From the NCBI GenBank assembly GCA_025667525.1, contig CM046882.1, positions 213,760,592 to 213,824,591 on the forward strand: 64,000 nt of DNA. Direction: 5' to 3'. Position 1 is the first letter of the stretch; the number at the start of each line of letters is the position of its first letter. Origin of the DNA: Glebionis coronaria (lineage: Eukaryota; Streptophyta; Magnoliopsida; Asterales; Asteraceae). Positions 9,879 through 21,226 of this stretch are shown here, in pieces. The translations under genes and the position numbers were made by a program. A model generated the notes under the pieces. The model was not told the DNA's origin. It searched no databases and saw nothing but the letters and a program-made list of their open reading frames with translations.

Positions 9879-11059
9879 TGGACGGTTTGTGTCCATATTT
9901 TCTTTGTTCCAGTTTCTGTGTATTTTTTTAAATAGTAATGACAATGAAATTTTCTTAATATACACAACTGAGTTCCATTTTTACTTTGTTTCCTAGTTTA
10001 ATTTTATTTTTATTTTCAAATTAGTTATAAGGTTTCCAAAGTTTGTCACGTTTCAAGGGATTTTCAAAAATCAGTTTTAAGGTTCTTGAAAATAGTTATT
10101 CTTTTCGTTTCTAGCTTGAATCACTCAAATAGGGTGAAGTGAAAGTGGAAGCATGTTTGAGTGAATTCAAGTCATTGGTTACAAGTATTTGTTTTAATAT
10201 TCTTTCAAAGAAAAGGTTGCCAAAAATCAGTTTTCTCATATTTTTTTTACTAAGCTGATTATTGTATCAAAAGCCATAAGATGCAAGCTGATGGCCTTTT
10301 GATACTTGAACTTGTTGTCTGTTGTTTTTTATTGTGCAGGAACAAAGCTACAGGCTCTCTCTACCTGTTTATAAGCTCACATAAGCCCTCAAATCAAGCC
10401 CAGTAGAAGGCATCAGCTGGTTAGTGGCTTTGAACCCTGTTGGTCTTTTTTTTGGAAGTTTTTATGTGATCTTGTGGTAATTGGTAGGAATCTGTTTTTG
10501 TGTTAATTATTTTGGTTTTTTATGCTTATTAGGTAGTTTTATGTTTGTTAAAGGTAGTTTGAATCAGTTTGGGTAGGATTTGAATAGATTTGGTTTGATA
10601 AATTTCACTTTCAGAAATTTAAAAGGGTGTTTAGGACAGGGTTTTAAGGTGACTGGTTAACAGCCTTTTGTTTTAAAAATTGCTTAGACATACTTGCCTT
10701 GGTAGTATTAGGATGTTTACAACTTTATTTTTTCAGTAATATAGGTTTTTGAAACATTTGCATGTTCTATTTTAGCTAAAATCATTAAGTCCATTTTTTA
10801 TGCTTGATTTAGTTTAAATTTGCCTTAAAATCCTGTTGATTGTTAAATAATAGGTCAAAGCAGGTTTTGTAACCAGTTAGTAACTACTTGGTAGTATATT
10901 GAGTAAGTTTGTAAGCTTTGAAACTCATTTGTGTCAAATAGACCAGAACACTGTTCATCAGAAACTTAGTCTCATCACAGTTACTTAATTAGGGCTTTTG
11001 ATTGAATATCTTGTGTGATTTTTGTTAAGTAGCTTGTGTGTTTATTGCATTTATAGACT

Positions 11060-11183
11060 CCCTACACTCCACTGAGTGTAGGGGTGCCTTATTGTCCAAG
11101 AAAAAGCAAGCCAATAAGCTTTCCTAAGCTTATTACTCACCAGACCTTAATTTTGTACTGTGAGTGGGAACTAAGTTCCCACT
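11060..11183 (+). other. Two-hairpin leader module, copy in 3' LTR of A
   Basis: Same two stems as at 1040-1163. CCCTACACT/AGTGTAGGG is at 11060-11083, and AGTGGGAAC/GTTCCCACT is at 11163-11183 with loop TAA instead of AAA. Confidence 0.7.
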
Positions 11184-12262
11184 ACTAGTGTTAGGGTTGG
11201 TACTGCTACACAAGCAGACAAAATCCACCACATGTGACTTTCAGAGTTTGATTTTTTTGTCTTTAGTGGTCTTATTTAGGTATTATAACTTGATTTTAAT
11301 TTTGTAATTTTTCTTATTTTAATTCTGATTTTTCTACTAAATTTATTTTATGTTTACTGTTCGTTTAGTATTTTTTAGATTTAATTGCATTTTAAATTAC
11401 TTTTTAATATTCTGTTTTTTGTCTTTTAGTGACAAAAATTAATATTTTTTAGTTTTACAAATTTTCTTAGATTTTGAAAAATATTTTAAGACTTTTAGTT
11501 TAAAAAGATTTTACTGTTCACTTTTTTATTAATTTTTAGAATTAATTTTAGTTTAATTAGGGTTTTATTATAAACTGTTTTGTCTTTTAGTGAAAAATTT
11601 TTCTTTTTTCAAACTTTTTCATTTTTCTACTGTTCATTAGTATAATTTAGGATTTTTAAAATTGTCAAATTATTTTTAGCATTATTTTATTATTTTTAAT
11701 CATTATTTTAGTCTAAAAATAGGTTTTAGTGTTTTAAAAATAGAAAAATAGTTCTGAAAATGTAGGAAGAATACCTTTTAGTCTTAAATAATATAAGTGA
11801 GTTATTAGTTTAATAAAATAATATTTCGGGCTTTTTCTTAATTATATTTAATTTTAGGGCTTTAATTAGCATTTAAAATTGAATATTTAATTAATAAAAG
11901 GTTTTAAAATTTATTTGTTGGATTTTTATTCTTATTTATATTATTTTAGACTTTGTTTTAACTTTTAATTAATTTTTAGGTTTAATTTTAAATTTCGTCA
12001 CGTTTTACGTATTTACGTTCGCGTTTTACGTCATTACGTCGTAGTGTAATCATAACCGTAGCTCGTCTTTAATTTTTCTCTTCTCAACCAAAAACGTCAC
12101 TAATCCAAACTTTGATTTTATATAATTGGCACACTTAATCCACACACCTCCTTCGAGAACGAACCCGCATTTATTCGGATTTACGTTTTTCCTAAAACGT
12201 AACGCTTAATACTTGCCACTTATATTCCTTTTTCCTAAAAGGGTATAAAAACTAAAATATCA

Positions 12263-12529
12263 GAGAATTATGATCTTGTATCCGAGTGTGACACATTCGA
12301 TACTGTTAGACTTATACACACGACTTAACCCAATACGAATAACATCATGGAATAAACCAAAAAGAAAGATAAGATTAAGAAGAATAAAAGAGAAGAACAA
12401 AAATGATTGTGAATTCCTAGTGAGAGAAAGACATATGTGTCTCTCTCTAAAATCTATGAAATGGAAGACACACACACTCGAATGAGGTGCTACGGGCCTT
12501 TTATACTACAAGTGTAAAGTATAGAAGGT
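12263..12529. other. Unassigned DNA between elements A and G1
   Basis: About 270 bases outside both neighbouring elements. It has 'agagaaagacatatgtgtctctctc', a partial foldback, and a minus-strand TATAAAAG at about 12499-12506. This layout resembles a copia-type LTR on the minus strand. It could be the tail of another LTR or flanking genomic DNA. The 71-codon frames on both strands here look accidental. Confidence 0.4.
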
Positions 12530-12852
12530 TGTAGGATGTGTAAATCTTGCTTATGTTTTAGAGAGAGAAAGAGATAGAAAGATGATGGATTTCACACAAT
12601 TCTAGAGAGAGAAACTAATGAGAACTAAGTGCAAAATATGAAAACCACTCTACCCTCTCCATCAAAGGAGAGGGTTTATATACCCAAGCCCTTTTCATGG
12701 GCTTGGGCTTACATTTGGGCCGGCCTACACATGTTGTAGGCTAGGCTTGGGTTTGTTTGTTAAATAAAGACAAGTAACTAAACTACGAGCTATTACATGG
12801 ACTATTGTTGGAGTGACCAATCCTTCTTAATACGTAAAACGTATTTCCAACA
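12530..12852 (-). repeat. LTR1, 3' LTR of element G1
   Basis: On the minus strand it starts TGTTGGAAATACG (complement ends at 12852) and carries GTATATAAAC (TATA) near 12672-12681. It ends at TGTAGGATG (plus 12530). It is homologous to LTR2 and to the remnant J at 59832. The two flanks show no obvious 5-base duplication. Confidence 0.75.
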
Positions 12853-15800
12853 ATCTCCCCTAAGGGAGGTCACTCCAAACAAGGGCATTACCCTAGTTAC
12901 AATAATAAAATAAACCTAGCATACTATGCTTGTCTTGAGCTCGTAGTCTTCGTCTTTCTTTTCTTTTTCTGTTCTGGTGAACATGTTGATGTGATCTTTG
13001 ATATCAATCTTTAGCATTAATCTCTTGCCTTGATCTTGTGCATCCATTACTTGTGATCTTCGCCTCCTCGTGACACCATGTTCCACATACTTATACCTTC
13101 GTAATTCTTGAAAGCTTTAGAGTTCGATACAGCGGAAGACTTAACTTTTAGGCTTTCTTGAATTAGATGAGGTATTAAGTACATAAAGTATAAGCATGCG
13201 GGGATGAATTCTTCTCGGATTCCGCAATGCCACCGTCTTCAAATGTCGCATCATAAGTAGACACGAACGAAATGGCTTTGAACATTTCATTCTAATTCGG
13301 TAGCATTTTACCTCCGGTCGGTGAAGACCGTTGGACGATATAAAATATCGTACTTGTGGCAGGTAGATTTATTAAAAATATCCTTGACAAGATTTCGCGG
13401 GTAAACACGTTCTCTTTACTCGACCGTCCAAAGCTGACTGCAAACGTAAAGAGTGAATCATTTGGATTAAATTATCCGCATGATTGAAGCCATCAATTCT
13501 GATTCCTGGAACTAGTTTGATTCATTAAAGAATCGCACCATCGTTGCTTTCCAGTTGTCACGAGCTTGATTCGTATAGAATCTTGCAAGTTACCTACAAA
13601 GTGCTGTTTGAGGTTAACACTAGAAGGATTTCCACTCATCACTGTGAACACTAAGGTATCACTCTAAGTGTTCTGGCAAGATCACTAAGATATTGTGTAG
13701 AGGCCTAGAACGTGTTTAAATTCAGTTAAGAATTAAACCATTGTTGCTTTCCAGTTATCACAAGCTTGATTCATAAAGAATCGCACAATTCACCTACCAT
13801 GAGCATTCTGATATTCGCTCAAGAAGGATTTCCATCTTCATTGTGAATACTCTCGTGTTACTCGGATGTTCAGGCAAGATCATGAAGATTTTGCGTAGGA
13901 CTCTTAAAATCTTTCTTACTTTTCACAATGTGTGATGAAGAAAGGAAATATGAATGTGTGTCGTAATGAGATATTTGATGATCTCAAATGGCTCTAGACT
14001 CGATCGTGCATTGTGGATTTTAGTGATCGGAGGCTGGAGAGGAGTGCCACCTTTTCAATACCAATTTATTCGGAGTGAATAAATCAATAGATAATGCGTT
14101 GTCTCCGTGTAGTTAAAACAAATATCTTTTTAGAGATATCTGAGTTAGTTGGGATGGGTTGTGCATTGCATCACTGGGTCCATGATGTCTTATCATCAAT
14201 ATCAAGCATTATTTAAAATGATCTTCATAGCATATGTATTGACCCGGCTTCTGCCTAAGTTGTAAGGAGGGCTTCTTTCTTTACACCCTTTATCTTTACA
14301 ATTCTTTTTCATTCTTCAACCCCTTCAATGCTTACCAATACGTCATAACTAGCACCTTGTTGTGATTGTTCCAGTGCTAACTTAAGTACTTGGTCAGCAT
14401 TCAGCTACGTTCACAATCTTTCTCCAACTTTCCTAAAGACTACTATTTCTAGCTATGGAATGTCCTTGGGAAGATTCCTCCGGTTCTGGAAGAATCATAG
14501 GACTTAACCTATCCTACCATCCTTATGTCACCACAATCTTCATCGTCGTGAAATCAATGGGTTTTGGGTAAGTATAAAGCACCATGAAATCCATTTTTGA
14601 TATGCAAATCCATTTTGCTCCCCCTTAACATATGCCACGATATTCGAAAACATTTCGCACATGTCGGGATGAGCTAGCACATTAAGTCAAACCATTTGTG
14701 ATAATATCCCATATTAAATCACATTTTCTCCCCCATATTAAAAATATTAACCCAATCGATGTTTTTAATATCAATTGATTTAATGAAGTTTTAACAAAGG
14801 TTTTGGGAAGAAAAATGCAAGTTCGTTTAATCTTCATGATTCCAAATGTATGAAATATTATACTGATTTGTTACATGATCACATATTCACCATATTAGAA
14901 AAGAATTGACAAGGTTGGACCTGATAGTTGAGAACATCAGATGATAAGATCAAATGGTTCTTGTCAGCATATGGTGGTCGCCTTGTCACATCTGAAGTCA
15001 TCTCTTGACACCACGTGTACGACTGGTATGGTTGTCTTGACACCAATTAGTGAGCTTGGCACTTTCGGCATCAAAGATTCTGAATGCTGGACAATTGCTC
15101 CCTCTCAATTGTTGACCCGTGTTCTATTGAAAGAGTTGTAGTCATCGGTTGAGTAGTCACATCGTCGAGGTATGTAGATACCAATTGTAGATTGCTATGG
15201 TTGTAGAGATGATAACTTCATAAAAACAAGACTTCTCTTGTTTTGACAAATAAATGCACTGAGGCGTACATAGATTTGTGTTAGACCAGGTTATAAAGTA
15301 AACTTGATCCCTTACAATGTTTTAAAGTAAACCTTGCCCGGGAAAATTAATTCCCGTTATGAGCCAAAGCTTTCATAAGAAATACTTGACTTTAATGTGA
15401 AAACCGGGTTGCAGTCTGAAATAACTATAAGCCATATAGGCATGTTTTATGAAATATTTACAACTTTTGTACGAACTCTATTTATGGTGTCGTGTCAATA
15501 TTAATCAACATTTCTAAGGCCGTAAATATTATCGTACCAGAAGACATGCCTTTGAAAAATAAAGTAAAAATATTTTTGGATTTTACTAGATTTTTCAATT
15601 TTTACGGTTTTTATATGGTTTTATATTTTTTTATTTTGCTTTTGTGGATAAAAATATAAACAATATATACAAATGATCTGCTAGTTCCTTAAGAGTCTCA
15701 GGCGAGAAGGTTCTCATTCCTAGCTTGTCGTCCAAAAATTCAATTCGAGCCCAAAAATTCCAACTTTTTTATGAAAATCACCAATATGAATAACACAAAT

Positions 15801-15954
15801 TCCTACCACAACTATGTAGGCAATTTGTAGTAAAGATTTTTTGGTGAAAAACATAAAAAAATTGAAAACACGGATATATCTTGATTAAAAGAGTATGAAA
15901 ACTAAAAACTAACACAACAAAAACCATATATCATCCCATGGCTCTGATACCAAT
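12853..15954 (-). mobile_element. Internal region of G1, non-coding
   Basis: 3.1 kb without a convincing reading frame. Direct duplications of about 190 bases occur at about 13540-13920, each copy having 'gttgctttccagtt' and 'gaaggatttcca'. CTCCCCC tracts (GGGGGAG on the minus strand) lie at 14628 and 14728, in addition to the proper polypurine tract at 12853. Near 15330-15540 lies a single decayed unit of the hairpin array that is amplified in G2. A conserved 60-base block near 15060-15140 is repeated in G2 at 18540-18620 and reads open in several frames; I do not recognise it. Confidence 0.65.
15935..15952 (-). other. Primer binding site of G1 (tRNA-Met type)
   Basis: The minus strand reads TGGTATCAGAGCCATGGG, the standard copia primer site complementary to initiator tRNA-Met. 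It lies two bases from the LTR2 edge. Confidence 0.85.
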
Positions 15955-16261
15955 TGTAGAATCGTGATAATCTTATAACTAATCAAGGGGGTTGTTGTTA
16001 TTCTAGAGAGAGAGTAGAGAGAGAAACAAAGAAAACTTTATTAACTAAAAAATAAACAAAACAACCAACACCCTTTTCCATGGTGGAAAGGGGTTTATAT
16101 ACCCAAGTCCTCAATGGACTTGGGCCTCCAACCCATGACAAGCCCATGGGCCGGGTTAAACATTAATATGACGTAACATTTAACTACGAGCTACTAAACG
16201 TATTACGATATTGTTGGAGTGACCGATACTTCTAATATACGTTAAAAATGTATTTCCAACA
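15955..16261 (-). repeat. LTR2, shared between G1 and G2
   Basis: 307 bases. It acts as the 5' LTR of G1 (PBS to its left) and the 3' LTR of G2 (polypurine tract CTCCCCCTAAGG to its right). Minus-strand TATA GTATATAAAC lies near 16090-16099, and runs of GAGAG/CTCTC lie near 16003-16024. Confidence 0.8.
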
Positions 16262-19130
16262 ATCTCCCCCTAAGGGAGGTCACTCCAAATTACAAAGTCC
16301 TAAACCTAGCATACTATACTAAGTCTTCGTTCTTCAGCTCGTAGTCCTTTCTCTTTTATCTTTTCTTTTTGTTGTGAATATGTTGATGTTGATCTTTTAG
16401 GCTTTGGCTTGAGCATGTTTCCTTGCCTTGACCTTGTGCATTCATCACTTGTGATATTTGCCTCTTCGTGAGTTCATGTTCCACATACTTATACTTTTAT
16501 AACTTCTTGAAATCTTTAGAGTTTGATACAGCGGAAGACTTGACTTTTAGGCTTTCTTGAATTTTTTGAAGTATTAAGTGCAGAAAGCATGAGCATGTGG
16601 TTACGACTTCTTCTGGATTGTACACCGCAATGCCACCTTCTTGTTACGCTGCATAAGACAGTTAGCAACAAAACATTTACACGGATGAAATGGCTATGAA
16701 CATTTCATTCTAATTCGGTAGCATTTTACCTCCGGTTGTTGAAGACCGTTGGACGATATGAAATATCGTACTTGTGGCAGGTAGTTTCAATGAAGAACCT
16801 CCTTGACAAGATTTCTCGGGTAAACCCGTTCTCTTTATTCGACCGTCCAAAGCTGACTGCGAACATAAAGAGTGAATCATTTTGATAATAATATCCGCAT
16901 GATTTGAAGCCTTCAATTCATATTCCTGGAACAAGTGAAATTCAATTAAGAACTGCACCATCGTTGCTTTCCAGTTGTCACGAGCTTGATTCGTAAAGAA
17001 TCTTGCAAGTTACCTACCAATTGCTGTTTGATGTTAACACTAGAAGGATTTCCACTCATCACTGTGAACAATAAAGTATCACTCTGAGTGTTCTAGCAAG
17101 ATCAGTAAGATATTGTGTAGAGGCCTGGAACGTGTTTAAATTCAGTTAAGAATTAAACCACTGTTGCTTTCCAGTTATCAAAAGTTTGATTAATAAAGAA
17201 TCGCACAAGTCACCTACCATGAGCTTTTTGATATTCGCTCAAGAAGGATTTCCATCTACATTGTAAATACTTTCGTATCACTCGGATGTTCATGCAAGAT
17301 CGTGAAGATTTTGCGTAGGACTCTTGAGATCTTTCTTACTTTTCACAGTGTGTGAAGAAGTAAGGAATTATGAAAGTGTGTCCTAATGAGATATTTGATG
17401 ATCTAAAATGGCTCTAGACTCGATCGTGCATTTTGGATTTTAGTGATTGGAGGCTGGATATGAGTGCCACCATTTCGATACCAACTTATTCGGAGTGAAT
17501 AAATCGATAAAAGACATGTTGATCTCCGTGTGATTAAAATAAATACCTTTTGAGAGATATCTAAGTTAGCTGGGTTGGGTTGTGCATTGCATTACTGGGT
17601 CAATGATGTCTATCTTCAATATCGAGCATCATTAAAAATGATCTCAATAGCATATGTGTTGACTCGGTTTCTGCCTAACTTGTAAGGAGGGCTTCTTTGT
17701 TTTCACCCTTTATCTTTACAATTCTTTTTCATTCTTCAACCCCTTCAATGCTTACCAATACGTCATGACTAGCACCTTGTTGTGATTGTTCCAGTGTTAA
17801 CTTATATACTTGGTCGGCATTCAGCTACGTTCACAATCTTTCTCCATCTTTCCTAAGGACTACTATTTCTAGCTATGGAATGTCCTTGGGAAGATTCCTC
17901 CGGTTTTAGAAGAATCATTGGACTTAACCTATCCTACCATCCTTATGTCACCACAATCGTCACCGTCGTGAATAGAGATGTTGTGGGTAAGTATATGTCA
18001 CCATGAAATCCATTTTGATATCCAAATCCATTTTGCTCCCCCTTAACATATGCCACGATATTCAAAAACATTTCACACATGTCGGGATGAGCCAGCACAT
18101 TAAGCCAAACCATTAAATTGATTGATCTCATTATTAAATCACATTTTCTCCCCCATATTAAAATATTAACCCAATCGATGTTTTTAATATCAATTGATTT
18201 AATAACATTTTAAGAAAATTTGGGAAGAAAAATGCAAATCCAGTTATCTTCATGATTTACACAAGCTCCCCCTCAAATTAATGAGGGTGTACTTGAAACG
18301 TGAATGAAGTACCTTTTAAACACAAGTGTAAGGTACTTATCACATACAAAGATCATATATAATAATGTATTTACAAGATTAGCAATATACGAGGTTGGAC
18401 CTGAATGATGGAGAACATCATATGAAAGAAGCACATGGTTCTTGTTCACGAATGTTGGTCGCCTCATCACGTCTAAAGTTATCTCTTGACTCCATGTGTA
18501 CGATTGATGTCGTTATCTTGACACCAACATGTGAACTTGGCACTTTTGGCATCAAAGATTCTGAATGCTGGACAATTGCTCTCCCTCAATTGTTGACCCG
18601 TGTTCTATTGAAAGAGTTGTAGTCTCCGTTTGAGTAGTCACATCGTCGAGTATGTAGATATCAGTTGTAATTTGGTACGGTTGGTGGAGATGATAACTTC
18701 ATAAAAACAAGATTTCTCTTGTTTTAACAAATAAATGCAATGACACGTACATAAATTCGTGCTAGATTGTGTTATTACATAAACACAATCCCTTACATGG
18801 TTATGAAGTAAACCATGCCCGAGAAAATTAATTCCCGTTGTTGAGTCAAAGCTTTTTGGTGAAATGCTTGGCTTGAGTATGAAAACTGGGTTACTATCTG
18901 AAATAATAGCAAGCCATATTGAGCATGTTTTAAAACATTTGAACTTCTGCTCGAACTTTATTTACAACCCCGTGTAATTATTGAATAAAATTTCTAGTAT
19001 CGTAAATATTATCGATTCTAGAAGACATGCTCTTTTTATCAAAACATTTTTGAACACACAATTTTGAAAGATTTAGAAAAACCTTTTGAGAAATTATCGA
19101 AAAATTGTGTTCAAAGTTTTGAGAACCAAT

Positions 19131-20150
19131 TACTTGAGCTTAAGATGTCTAATATCTTACAAAACGAGCTCAAGTCCGAGAAGTTGTAAACTTCCCGTTG
19201 TTAAGGATAAGTTTATCATCAGCGATAAACTTTCCTTTTAACTGAAGAATGAGTCCTAAGTTGACATTTACTTAGAAGTCGTTTTCATGAGCTTGAAAAA
19301 CTTTGAATGTTTTAACGTAAAGCTCATGACCGAGAAAGATGAATTTCTCGTTGAGAAGAAAAGTTCTCTTATTTAAAAGATACACTTTACTTTATGAGCT
19401 TAAAACTTGGAATGTTTTAATTCAAGCTCATTACCGAGAAAAAGTAATTTCTCGTTACGAGGAAAAGTTATCATGAAAGATAAGCTTTCCTAAAAATTAA
19501 GGTACGAGTTACAGTCTGATATTTAACTGTATGTCTTTGTGCGTGTTCTTAAAAACATCAAATGTTTTTAATATTAGCTCATGCCCGATAAAAATTAATT
19601 TATCGTTGTAAGGATAAGGTTATCATCAGTGATAAACTTTCCTTTCTTTGAAGTGCGGGGCATAATCTGAAATATAATTATATGCCATTTTACACGAGCT
19701 TAAAACTTTTGAATAGTTTTAATGTAAGCTCGTGTCCGAGAAAATTGAATTTCTCGTTAATGAGGATAAGTTTATCATCGGCGATAAACTTTCCTTTCTT
19801 TGAAGCGCGGGTTACAATCTGTCATGTGATTGCAAGCCGTTGTGCATGAGCTTAAAAACTTTGAATGTTTTTAACATAAGCTCATGCCAGAGAAAATTTA
19901 ATTTCTCGTTGTGAGGGTAACTTATCGTTGACAAGATAAACTTCGCTTTATTTGAAGTCCGGGTCATTGTCTGACATTTAACAATGAACCATTGTGCATG
20001 AGCTTAAAAACTTGGAATTTTTTTAATATAAACTCATGCCTGAGAAAAATTAATTTCTCGTTTTGAGGGTAAGTTATCGTTACGTAGATAAACTTCCCTT
20101 TCTTTGAAGTTCGGGTCACATACTGTTATTTGACTATGAGCCATTATGAA
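19131..20150 (-). repeat. Tandem array of about seven four-hairpin units in G2
   Basis: Units start near 19131, 19284, 19392, 19537, 19691, 19843 and 19995, mostly about 150 bases apart. In the unit from 19691, H1 pairs ACACGAGCTTA (19692-19702) with TAAGCTCGTGT (19725-19735). H2 pairs CGAGAAA (19737-19743) with TTTCTCG (19750-19756). H3 pairs AAGTTTATC (19768-19776) with GATAAACTT (19783-19791). H4 pairs CGGGTTACAATC (19808-19819) with GATTGCAAGCCG (19828-19839) with two mismatches, around a loop starting TGT. Other units keep the pairing while changing bases, for example CGATAAA/TTTATCG for H2 at about 19587-19606. Older single units lie at about 18820-19020 and in G1. Confidence 0.85.
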
Positions 20151-20461
20151 TTTGTGATGATTATTAAAGTGGGAAACCAAACATGGATCTGTGATGATTA
20201 TTGATTTCGATTTTTAAAGATCTAAGAAAGGTCTTATATATCTTTGAAAGATACAATCGAATGAAAGAACTGAGATCTTTAATTTTCTGTTTTAGTTAGA
20301 TTGAAGATGTGTTTGTAGATGGGATAAGGTGTCGTCGGGAGGATATATTAGACTTGGATTTGATGTTGTGGAGTGAAAAGGATGTTGGTAAGCGATGGTT
20401 CTGGTCTCGGTATAGTGTTTTTATTAAACCTGTCACAACGTTTTCTTTAAAGAAAAAAAAT

Positions 20462-20835
20462 CATCGCAATGTTTCATAAACCATACCCATCGCAATACAG
20501 ATCAGTGAGTCTGTCGCAATGTTTAGAAAACTGCATCACAATATTTTTAAAAATAAAGCTATCGCAATGTTTTCTTTAAACCCATCGCAATATATCAATA
20601 TCCATCGCAATGTTGGAAAAAATTCAGCAGCATGACGCCTTATACACCATTGTGATGAATCAACCCACCCATCGCGATGTGACCCATCGGAATGAGTCCC
20701 ATCGCAATAGATAAAGTCGAACCCATCGCAATGTAGATGTGATATCCATCGGAATAAATCCGTAGAAGAAGCCATCGGAATGAGGTCTGTGTATCCCATC
20801 GGAATATGCCATCTGAAAGTGCCATCGCAAAGGGG
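20462..20835 (-). repeat. Array of a CATCGCAAT-like word in G2
   Basis: About 16 copies of CATCGCAAT(G/A) and close variants (CATCGGAAT, CATCACAAT) at irregular 15-30 base spacing. The words stand apart from variable spacers, so this is not a simple satellite. It lies between the hairpin array and the PBS, in what should be the 5' leader of a G2 transcript. Confidence 0.8.
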
Positions 20836-21210
20836 TTTTGACCAACTTTGTAGATACCAAAAAAAATGGATCTGGACCATTTGAATTTGTACTTTTCCCG
20901 TTTTTCAAGGAACTGTGTTTTCTGGATCTTATCTATCTTCATAAAAATAAAGTAACCCAGAAACGATGGAAATAGCAGATGTGATCTAACTTTGACCATG
21001 AAAGATAATGAAATCGAGAGGACTGATAGACCCACGTGACCAAAAATGTATCCAGAGACAAAAAGTATGATGAAAACAATAATGAGACAAAAAAAAGTGA
21101 CAAATTTGTGGACAGCAATCAAACCACCGTGACAAAAATGATAGATACGGACCAAAAAAAATTTTAGACCACCAAATCAAAAACAAAAACACGATCCAAG
21201 GATTGAACCG

Positions 21211-21224
21211 AAGCTCTGATGCCA
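21211..21224 (-). other. Primer binding site of G2 (tRNA-Met type, variant)
   Basis: The minus strand reads TGGCATCAGAGCTT, two bases from LTR3. It differs from the G1 site at one core base and beyond position 12. Confidence 0.75.
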
Positions 21225-21226
21225 AT

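Larger units (their letters stand above)
898..12262 (+). mobile_element. Element A: non-autonomous Athila-like LTR retrotransposon
   Basis: Order is partial 5' LTR (898-2241), tRNA-Asp PBS (2244), gag-protease frame (3086-5218), acidic linker ORF (5386-6933), 1.9 kb of non-coding DNA, and a full 3' LTR (8803-12262). The shared parts of the two LTRs align base for base with scattered differences, so insertion is fairly recent. Only about 6.6 kb lies between the LTRs. No YxDD reverse transcriptase, RNase H or integrase motif is visible on either strand, so I infer that the element depends on polymerase from a relative. The left target-site copy lies outside the window, beyond M. Bases 12263-12267 (GAGAA) are the candidate right copy. 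Confidence 0.85.
8803..12262 (+). repeat. 3' LTR of element A (about 3.46 kb)
   Basis: Begins TGATGAGACTG and ends AAAATATCA. Its start matches the starts of solo LTRs C (24993) and H (40760), which defines the family. TATA box at 9871. The stretch 9000-9700 is made of gene-poor phrases such as 'ttggtccctt' that recur in C and H. A leader hairpin pair lies at 11060-11183. The tail is the same as 898-2241. No internal coding capacity is seen. Confidence 0.92.
16262..21226 (-). mobile_element. Internal region of G2, non-coding, with structured arrays
   Basis: Almost 5 kb. From 16262 to about 19020 it parallels the internal region of G1. Beyond that come the hairpin array (19131-20150) and the CATCGCAAT word array (20462-20835), then about 370 bases to the PBS. 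CTCCCCC tracts lie at 18036, 18148 and 18266. Minus-strand frames of 66-171 codons at 20536-21155 are translations of the word array and are not considered genes. Confidence 0.65.

Noticed and set aside
14941..15141. Conserved frame shared with 18395-18622 (GTFGIKDSECWTIA)
   Set aside because: Conserved because G1 and G2 are homologous. The same block is open in other frames and resembles no known protein. Not strong enough to call a gene.
19131..20150. Hairpin array interpreted as tRNA genes or a tRNA cluster
   Set aside because: Four-hairpin units suggest cloverleafs at first sight. But there are no A/B box motifs, no CCA-adjacent acceptor stem closing the unit, and the stems are consecutive rather than nested.
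20536..21155. Minus-strand frames rich in SDG/AMG-like repeats
   Set aside because: They are translations of the CATCGCAAT word array in different phases and carry no protein signal.
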